NCBI GenBank assembly: GCA_017558065.1
Contig: JAFYWK010000041.1
Location: forward strand, 1-57,767
DNA from: Paludibacteraceae bacterium
Lineage (GTDB): Bacteria > Bacteroidota > Bacteroidia > Bacteroidales > Paludibacteraceae
Length of the DNA stretch: 57,767 nucleotides
Direction of reading: 5' to 3'
Shown here one piece after another: positions 52,625-57,767 of this stretch (the stretch's first letter is position 1; every line of letters starts with the position of its first letter). The translations under genes were made by a program, and so were the position numbers. The notes below the pieces were generated by a model. The model did not search any database, was not told the DNA's origin, and was given only the letters and a program-made list of their open reading frames with translations.

Positions 52625-53304
52625 CCTACTCCTAAATCTGTATTGTTAATTAATATCTCTATCTTCTTTGACTGTTTCAATGTCGGATACACTTGCTCCA
52701 CAAACCATTTCGCTAACTCCTCATCGCGTTTGACAGCAGTAGTATTCTCGCAGAATATATTTACACTCGCATACTCAAAATACTGCTCTGCTAATGCAAT
52801 GTCACTCAATATCCGACTCTTGTTATCGCCTTCTGTACAGCATAGCAAGCATACTCCTTGAAAATACTTCGCCACATCTTCTGCCGTCACACTCGCAGCC
52901 ATACCTTTCTTCCAACGCTGACGCAGCTTTCCATCAAAGCTCTCCACCCCACAACGAAACTTTACTTCCACTCCATCAAACTGCTCAGCAAACTTAGCCA
53001 ACTGATTCTTATACATATAGTGCGCTTCAAACCACAATGTATGAATCTTTTTCTCTCGCACCACTTCCTTGAGCATCTCGATAGTCCGCTCATCCAGTTC
53101 CATCGCCGAACCAGAGTTAATCACATCTAACACCCCATACACCCCCAGCACTTGTGTCAACACATCCTTGTTTACTGCAAACGGATCTGCACTCACATCT
53201 CCATGATAATCACAGAAGATACACCTTTTCCACCTGCACCCCATTCCCTGCAGAAGCACAAACTCACGAGGTAAGACCGTATGTATTAACGCGTAGCGCT
53301 CCAT
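52621..53304 (-). CDS. Radical SAM-like protein next to yhhQ
   Basis: A 227-residue protein. The N-terminal cluster motif is GCRWKRCIFC, that is Cys-x4-Cys-x2-Cys, a slight variant of the canonical CxxxCxxC. NSGSAM and WFEAHYMY follow, with a partial TIM-barrel layout and extra Cys residues (FRCGVES, CLLCCTEGD). It lies between the queuosine-precursor transporter gene (18 bp upstream) and holA. Radical SAM queuine lyases (QueL) are known next to yhhQ in some gut bacteria, so a salvage role is possible but unproven. Confidence 0.7.
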   Translation of the reverse strand: MERYALIHTVLPREFVLLQGMGCRWKRCIFCDYHGDVSADPFAVNKDVLTQVLGVYGVLDVINSGSAMELDERTIEMLKEVVREKKIHTLWFEAHYMYKNQLAKFAEQFDGVEVKFRCGVESFDGKLRQRWKKGMAASVTAEDVAKYFQGVCLLCCTEGDNKSRILSDIALAEQYFEYASVNIFCENTTAVKRDEELAKWFVEQVYPTLKQSKKIEILINNTDLGVG

Positions 53305-53307
53305 TTC

Positions 53308-53345
53308 TCCTTGCCTTATAGCCTAATAACCTCTTCGCCCAATAG
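53308..53345. repeat. GGCTATTGGGCGAAGAGG-type repeat before the radical SAM start
   Basis: On the minus strand the end of yhhQ and the short spacer read as GGCTATTGGGCGAAGAGG and TTAGGCTATAAGGCAAGGAG, similar to the other intercistronic repeats. The start codon follows within 10 bp. Confidence 0.55.
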
Positions 53346-53979
53346 CCTTAATAACCGCATATGCCATTGGCGTACCCAATACAGCCTCAATCAGCAACTT
53401 CGACACATATTGGAAAGCTATCATCAACAGCAAATCGTGCGTAGAGACTGTCCCTGCAAAAGCAATCAACACAAAGGGCAGCGAGTCGAACCAATACGCC
53501 ACAGCCGAACTACCTATCGTTCGCACCCATAATCTTTTGCCATTGGTCCACTTCTTAATCTTGTCCATCAACCAAGCATTACTGAGTTCGCCCAACAAAA
53601 ATCCAGTCAGCGAAGCAATCACGATGCGAGGCACATAACTAAACATTGTATTATACGCTTGCGCTGTAATATCCAAATAATCAGGCGATGGCAACCACAC
53701 ACCAATCTGTGTGCAAAGCACCATCACGATATTGCATAGCAATGTAGTAAAGATTACTTTGCGAGCCGTCTTGTATCCCCAAATCTCTGTTAGCACGTCG
53801 CCGAGCATATATGCAAAAGGGAAAGTGATGGTTCCAGCATCAAAATAAAAAAGATTCCACAACCCAATAACCTTGACGGCCATCACATTGCTCACCACAT
53901 ACAGCGTCACAAACAACGCCGTCACCACAATAAAAGAATCGCGGTTTTTGAAAGGGTTCTCCGCCACCTTATTCTCCAT
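53323..53979 (-). CDS. yhhQ: Queuosine-precursor transporter (YhhQ family)
   Basis: A 218-residue membrane protein with about six helices. VMAVKVIGLWNLFYFDAGTITFP and YMLGDVLTEIWGYKTARKVI are the VUT_1/YhhQ signature, with the conserved Asp/Glu in LTEIWGY. It imports queuine or preQ precursors. It is the first gene of yhhQ-radical SAM-holA, driven by the promoter at 54007-54038. Confidence 0.92.
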   Translation of the reverse strand: MENKVAENPFKNRDSFIVVTALFVTLYVVSNVMAVKVIGLWNLFYFDAGTITFPFAYMLGDVLTEIWGYKTARKVIFTTLLCNIVMVLCTQIGVWLPSPDYLDITAQAYNTMFSYVPRIVIASLTGFLLGELSNAWLMDKIKKWTNGKRLWVRTIGSSAVAYWFDSLPFVLIAFAGTVSTHDLLLMIAFQYVSKLLIEAVLGTPMAYAVIKAIGRRGY

Positions 53980-54006
53980 AATTCAAATATTTTATCAATC
54001 ACTCTG

Positions 54007-54038
54007 CAAAGGTACAACAAAAAATGCACATACGCAAG
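54007..54038 (-). promoter_or_regulatory. Promoter of yhhQ-radical SAM-holA
   Basis: Minus strand: -33 CTTG, a 20-bp spacer and -7 TACCTTTG, about 28 bp before the yhhQ start. Confidence 0.85.
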
Positions 54039-54045
54039 TAATAAT

Positions 54046-54077
54046 TAAAAAAAACGGTCGCACTTAAAGTACAACCG
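54046..54077 (-). terminator. Intrinsic terminator after the DUF4353 gene
   Basis: CGGT...ACTT pairs with AAGT...ACCG; on the minus strand it is followed by eight T. Confidence 0.82.
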
Positions 54078-54099
54078 CTCTTTAATCTATCTCCTGATA

Positions 54100-56082
54100 C
54101 TATGGTCTTCCGCCAGGTCCACCACTGCTATTGCTATAATTGCTCAAGGTTACAGATGAGCCACCACTGACAGTACCACCAATATTAGCCACACCAGCAA
54201 AGTACTCCGTGCCACCACTCACTGTTACTCCCGAACTCACCGTTGGAGTTCCTGAGGTATAAACTACTAATGGCTGACTACTGCTTCCACCCCCGCCACC
54301 AGGTGGACGATTACCGCCGCCCCCTGAACTGGAAGAAGATTTTTCTGGTGTCTTAAACGCTGCTACCAGTACTCCGTTGTCATATAATGCGTGCCAAGTA
54401 TCTGCTGTCCAACTACTTGCCTGCTTGCATGTTCCCCCTGTTATACTTGCACCACCTTCCAACTTGCCTACAGCAATAATTGTTCCACCTTGAACATACA
54501 GTTTCTTTTGCTCCTCTGTATTTGCATCAATAGCCACCTCTGGGTCTCTAGAACCAATAGCATACACCAATCCGCCCTTGACATACACATTTCCATTGCC
54601 GTCAATACCATCGTTATTCATCGCACGCGAATACACATAACCGCCTGAGATAATCAAATCACTACCGTCACCACCCACATTGATACCATCGTCATACGAA
54701 TTGACCGTCACTTCGCCGTCCGAAATCAAAATCGATGTCTTACTCTCAATACCTTCGGCATTTCTTCCTGCGGTAGCCACACTAATCTTTCCACCAGAAA
54801 TAATAATCGCACCATCGGCTTTTACACCTTTCGAAGAAGAATAATAATCGCTATTCACATTATCCGTATTGCCCGTATAGTTGGTATTCTCAGTTGTTCC
54901 GTTGTGGTAGTACAATGCACCTTTGGTCACGATAGTCACATCGCCACCTGCTAATTCAAATGCCGCATCGCAGTTGATACCCTTACCACCTGCACCAGTG
55001 CTGGTCAAAGTCAAAGTACCGCCTGAGATAACCACTTTAGCATCACTTCCCAAGCAAGCAGCAGCTTTAGTCTTCACATCTTCTTCATCCCACTTGCCGT
55101 TTCCTGTGGTAGTAATATCAATCACTCCACCCTTCACTATCAAATCGCCTTCCGATTTCACACCTTTGGCAGCAATACCTGCTGTATTGATGGTGATCTG
55201 TCCGCCTTCCAAATAGATATTTCCGCTATCCTCATCCTCGTGGTTAGCCGTTTCGCCTGTGGAACCAACATCAGTGTCATCAATATCGCATTGTATGCCG
55301 TCATCCTCTACACCACTAATATCTAGCACACCACTCTTCATCAAGAAGTATTGCCCGCAGTTGATACCATCACCTGCAGCAGATTTGACAACGAGAGTAG
55401 CATCCTTCACCGTCATATACTCACCTGATTTAATCGCATGCTTCACATTTCCAGTCACAGTCAGTGTACCTTTGCCAGAGAATTCTGGATGTCCTTTCAC
55501 ATACAACGCACCCTTCTGCGAACCATTAGCAGCATCTACGAGCGTATTGCTTGTGCCCTCCAAGACTTTCACCTTGATGCGCTTGCCATTTTGAATATGC
55601 ACAGCCGCGCCCGAAGTCACAGGCTTGGCATTGGTCAATGTCAAGCCATTCAACTCCACAGTCGCTTTGTATGAACCTGACACATATAACTCTCCATCCT
55701 CCGAACTACCAGATAACGTGTACGTTATCTCCTCTGCCACATCTTCACTCTGAGCGATATTCACGTGCGCGCCACTCACACTGATAATCAAATATTTAGC
55801 CACATTGCCAGCGACAAACACAGTCGCAGCTCCTCCGTTATACACCACACTCACCGTATTATCCACCACGGAGGTTTCATTCACATACATCTCACCTACC
55901 TCTGCCAAAGCAAACACTTTATCCATCACAGTCAACGTGCTGCCGTCAGTATAGTTCATTACACCAGCTTGCTCCGCAGGAAATAGATAAGTCACTTGGC
56001 CTACTTCTATATTCAGCGTTTGTGCCTTCATCCATCCACAAACTGCCAAAGCACAAATCATTAATGAGAAAATCTTTTTCAT
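54100..56082 (-). CDS. Secreted carbohydrate-binding domain protein (DUF4353)
   Basis: A 660-residue secreted protein. Signal peptide MKKIFSLMICALAVCGWMKA. An N-terminal module of about 100 residues is followed by the DUF4353 beta-helix-like region (ITYTLSGSSEDGELYVSGSYKATVELNGLTLTN; repeats of ISGGTLTLTS, AAGDGINCG, VKSEGDLIVKGG), and a Gly/Ser-rich linker near 560-600 with GGGGNRPPGGGGG. The end has no recognised sorting domain. Members are thought to bind or present polysaccharide. The next gene upstream on the strand encodes a small secreted protein with a sorting-like tail. Confidence 0.87.
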   Translation of the reverse strand: MKKIFSLMICALAVCGWMKAQTLNIEVGQVTYLFPAEQAGVMNYTDGSTLTVMDKVFALAEVGEMYVNETSVVDNTVSVVYNGGAATVFVAGNVAKYLIISVSGAHVNIAQSEDVAEEITYTLSGSSEDGELYVSGSYKATVELNGLTLTNAKPVTSGAAVHIQNGKRIKVKVLEGTSNTLVDAANGSQKGALYVKGHPEFSGKGTLTVTGNVKHAIKSGEYMTVKDATLVVKSAAGDGINCGQYFLMKSGVLDISGVEDDGIQCDIDDTDVGSTGETANHEDEDSGNIYLEGGQITINTAGIAAKGVKSEGDLIVKGGVIDITTTGNGKWDEEDVKTKAAACLGSDAKVVISGGTLTLTSTGAGGKGINCDAAFELAGGDVTIVTKGALYYHNGTTENTNYTGNTDNVNSDYYSSSKGVKADGAIIISGGKISVATAGRNAEGIESKTSILISDGEVTVNSYDDGINVGGDGSDLIISGGYVYSRAMNNDGIDGNGNVYVKGGLVYAIGSRDPEVAIDANTEEQKKLYVQGGTIIAVGKLEGGASITGGTCKQASSWTADTWHALYDNGVLVAAFKTPEKSSSSSGGGGNRPPGGGGGSSSQPLVVYTSGTPTVSSGVTVSGGTEYFAGVANIGGTVSGGSSVTLSNYSNSSGGPGGRP

Positions 56083-56096
56083 TGTATGGTCCTCCC

Positions 56097-56495
56097 TTAT
56101 TTGATTACTACAGTTTGCGTTTGATTACCGCTTGCCATCACATACGTACCAGTACTCAAGCATTTCGCAGCTTCTACCATAGAGTGATAAGTACCCAACA
56201 AAGTTCCTGTTACAGTATATACTTGCACAAGAGAATCTGCGTTCAGCACATCCTCCACACCCGTGGCAGCCTTATCTACCGAAAATTGCATACTCGCCAA
56301 TTCAGTCAATACCAAATCGACTGTCCCATCTGCATTACTCACTTGCAGTTCATTACCATTTACCTTCAATGTAAGATTACATACTTCAAAAGCCGTAGTA
56401 GTACCTGCTTGATTAGTAAATACTAAATAATTGTACGCACCAGCATGAGCCATCATAGCAAATCCAAATGCTAGCAATATGAATATTTTTTTCAT
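56097..56495 (-). CDS. Small secreted protein with a T9SS-like C-terminal domain
   Basis: A 132-residue protein. Signal peptide MKKIFILLAFGFAMMAHA. A short beta domain (about 20-75) and a C-terminal VYTVTGTLLGTYHS...LSTGTYVMASG...QTVVIK block resemble a T9SS type A sorting domain. The whole protein is not much more than that domain. It lies 14 bp upstream of the DUF4353 gene and has its own promoter at 56540. Confidence 0.75.
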   Translation of the reverse strand: MKKIFILLAFGFAMMAHAGAYNYLVFTNQAGTTTAFEVCNLTLKVNGNELQVSNADGTVDLVLTELASMQFSVDKAATGVEDVLNADSLVQVYTVTGTLLGTYHSMVEAAKCLSTGTYVMASGNQTQTVVIK

Positions 56496-56539
56496 AGGAT
56501 TATAAATTAGTGTTTTTATTGTATTAGCAATTTATTTTG

Positions 56540-56571
56540 CAAAGGTACAATATTTTTTTGGATTATGCAAA
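56540..56571 (-). promoter_or_regulatory. Promoter of the 56097/54100 secreted-protein pair
   Basis: Minus strand: -33 TTTG, a 20-bp spacer and -7 TACCTTTG. Confidence 0.82.
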
Positions 56572-56576
56572 TTTAG

Positions 56577-56819
56577 TTATTGGTCTTTTGATAGATATTT
56601 CAGTGCAAAGGAGCAAACTGGTATTATCGTATAATCATGTTCCTTAGCCCATTTTACCGCATATTCCATAAGCAGCGTCCCTATCCCTCGTCCACTCTCA
56701 TAAGCATACGTGTGCAAGATCGTCATTTGGTTATCTAACAACGTAAACTCTATTTTACCCAGTAACTTACTGTCTTCAATAGCCCGAATCTCTGTGTTTG
56801 TAACTGTCATTTGAATCAT
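56577..56819 (-). CDS. Small GNAT-like acetyltransferase (YidJ/NATD1-type)
   Basis: An 80-residue single-domain protein of the COG2388 type. LLGKIEFTLLDNQMTILHTYAYESGRGIGTLLMEYAVKWA is in two halves: beta strands first, then the CoA-binding RGIGTLL. The usual C-terminal PVCSFALKYL block is present. The substrate is unknown. It is not clearly in an operon. Confidence 0.8.
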   Translation of the reverse strand: MIQMTVTNTEIRAIEDSKLLGKIEFTLLDNQMTILHTYAYESGRGIGTLLMEYAVKWAKEHDYTIIPVCSFALKYLSKDQ

Positions 56820-56892
56820 AGCAATAATCTCTAAGCACTTTGCTCATTACCCACAAAAATCGCGCCATAATGATATGTATAAAAAATCATAT

Positions 56893-56918
56893 AAAAAAAC
56901 GTGGCCTTAAATGCCACG
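56893..56918 (-). terminator. Intrinsic terminator after the CatA-like gene
   Basis: CGTGGC pairs with GCCACG around a 7-nt loop; on the minus strand seven T follow. Confidence 0.88.
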
Positions 56919-56930
56919 CTCTATATACCA

Positions 56931-57557
56931 TTATTTAACTCTCAGTGTACGTATCATTAGTTGCAAATTATTCAAAAACCGAGCAGCATGCATACCATCC
57001 ATTTGTGCATGATGGAATTGGAAAGAGATATTCAAATAATACTTAAAGAAATGCTTTGAATATTTTCCCCAGATAATAAATGGATTGTTATATATACCAC
57101 TATACATACCACCAGCAAATTCCAATTCTGTATCAACGATAGCAGAAGTACCTATCACCATACACTCTTCTGAAAGATCTCGATCCATGCAACTATTGGC
57201 AACTTGCTCCGTATATTTCAAATAATCATGATTATACTTCTCCAAGTCTGTCGTAAATTCTATATCGCAAGAACTTGCCTCACCAGTATAATTTTTGACA
57301 ATGGTATTGATTGCTATTTTATCAAACTGCATGAGTTTATCACCCATAGGCAACAAATAAAACTCTCGCTGATTGATAGCAGCCTTACCAATACAATAAT
57401 CTAATAGCATATTAAATTTCAAATGCTTCCTTCTACTTATCTTAATCAAGTTTGTCACATCCATCTTCTTGACAAAAACCAGCATCGGATTAGGAGCGTT
57501 CTTCCATATTTCAAATTGCTGTGCTCTATTTGTTCTTTGAGGATCTATTGCATTCAT
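56931..57557 (-). CDS. CatA-like O-acetyltransferase (chloramphenicol acetyltransferase family)
   Basis: A 208-residue protein of the CAT fold. The catalytic His is in FQFHHAQMDGMHAARFL (HHxxxDG) near the C-terminus. N-terminal QRTNRAQQFEIW and a central MVIGTSAI block fit. It is close to the length of chromosomal CatA-like proteins, so resistance to chloramphenicol cannot be inferred from sequence alone. A terminator follows. No standard promoter was seen. Confidence 0.85.
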   Translation of the reverse strand: MNAIDPQRTNRAQQFEIWKNAPNPMLVFVKKMDVTNLIKISRRKHLKFNMLLDYCIGKAAINQREFYLLPMGDKLMQFDKIAINTIVKNYTGEASSCDIEFTTDLEKYNHDYLKYTEQVANSCMDRDLSEECMVIGTSAIVDTELEFAGGMYSGIYNNPFIIWGKYSKHFFKYYLNISFQFHHAQMDGMHAARFLNNLQLMIRTLRVK

Positions 57558-57624
57558 ATCTATTTTAGAGTTGATAAAATTGAATATATATATATTATAA
57601 AATTGCAGATTTTTTCGCAGTATA

Positions 57625-57661
57625 GTAACAAAGAACCCCGAAGATTTCTCTTCGAGGTTCT
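57625..57661 (-). terminator. Terminator of the rRNA operon
   Basis: AGAACCCCGAAGA (57632-57644) pairs with TCTTCGAGGTTCT (57649-57661) with one mismatch around a 4-nt loop. It lies directly 3' of the 5S rRNA on the minus strand; the T tract is weak (TTTGTTACT). Confidence 0.8.
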
Positions 57662-57663
57662 GA

Positions 57664-57767
57664 AAATGGCGGCTACCTACTCTCCCACAAACGCAGTACC
57701 ATCGGCGTTGCTGAGCTTAACGACCCTGTTCGGAATGGGAAGGGGTGGGACCTCAGCGCTATAACCA
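57664..57767 (-). rRNA. rrf: 5S ribosomal RNA, 3' part (5' end outside the window)
   Basis: The minus strand reads TAGCGCTGAGGTCCCACCCC, then CCATTCCGAACAGGG, TTAAGCTCAGCAACGCCGAT and a TGGGAGAGTAGGTAGCCGCC end. These are the conserved 5S helices II, III and V with the loop A and C signatures. About 104 nt are visible; roughly 8 nt at the 5' end are missing. The rest of the rRNA operon should lie beyond the window. Confidence 0.96.

Noticed and set aside
56931-57557. Acquired chloramphenicol resistance gene
   Set aside because: It has normal local composition, lies next to the rRNA operon, and belongs to the broad CatA-like family; no mobile element is adjacent.

Overview
The window looks like the chromosome of a Bacteroidota, probably a gut- or rumen-type member of the Bacteroidales. 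Twelve promoters share the Bacteroidota architecture: a TTG-type -33 element, exactly 20 bp, then a TAnnTTTG -7 element. There are also DUF4296 lipoproteins, a DUF4353 carbohydrate-binding protein, InlB-type (Listeria/Bacteroides) repeats, C-terminal domains that look like T9SS sorting signals, and little use of Shine-Dalgarno sequences. The genus cannot be fixed from the sequence alone.

Accessory half (1-20.5 kb). A complete IS3/IS150-type element with a programmed -1 frameshift (2-1429) is followed by about 1.3 kb without a recognisable protein gene. That stretch holds a leader-peptide/terminator RNA (1657-1810) and several short tandem repeats. Three unrelated single genes follow: a YhcG/DUF1016 PD-(D/E)XK nuclease, a DUF4143 AAA ATPase and a DUF3800 protein. 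Each is bounded by copies or fragments of one ~100-150 bp repeat carrying a CCCGAAAGGG stem and a boxA-like motif. A 75-nt three-hairpin RNA with a strong promoter lies antisense to the end of the DUF3800 gene. Next is a surface-protein cluster: a truncated paralogue on the minus strand joined to the repeat, a shorter paralogue, a 2,496-residue repeat protein, a small membrane-anchored partner, a four-helix-bundle gene between two minisatellites, and an Ig-like (Big2) surface protein.

Core half (20.8-57.8 kb). The plus-strand block holds dxs-trkA-trkH, an SGNH hydrolase/MBOAT O-acetylation pair, coaE, a metallo-beta-lactamase-fold hydrolase, a polyprenol-phosphate mannosyltransferase-like enzyme, an M23 lipoprotein and a GNAT. 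The minus-strand block holds a HAD-like phosphatase, a small membrane protein, recR and a (p)ppGpp synthetase lacking most of its HD domain. After divergent plus-strand genes (conserved protein, rsmD) come galE, a sugar nucleotidyltransferase, yitT, an aspartate kinase, ribH, a TPR protein, ribF, a DUF5009 protein, the rplM-rpsI-rpsB-tsf operon, metK-lspA-DUF4296, yhhQ-radical SAM-holA, two secreted proteins, a GNAT, a CatA-like acetyltransferase and the 3' part of a 5S rRNA. metK has a well-supported SAM-II riboswitch followed by an intrinsic terminator.

The strongest unexplained signals are: (1) the 1.4-6.9 kb island of single-gene cassettes bounded by a boxA-bearing repeat; (2) the two compact promoter-terminator RNAs in that island; (3) short G-rich tandem repeats that recur just before start codons and also lie in frame inside dxs, the MBOAT gene and a lipoprotein; (4) the four-helix-bundle gene framed by one minisatellite family; (5) the HD-less RSH synthetase.
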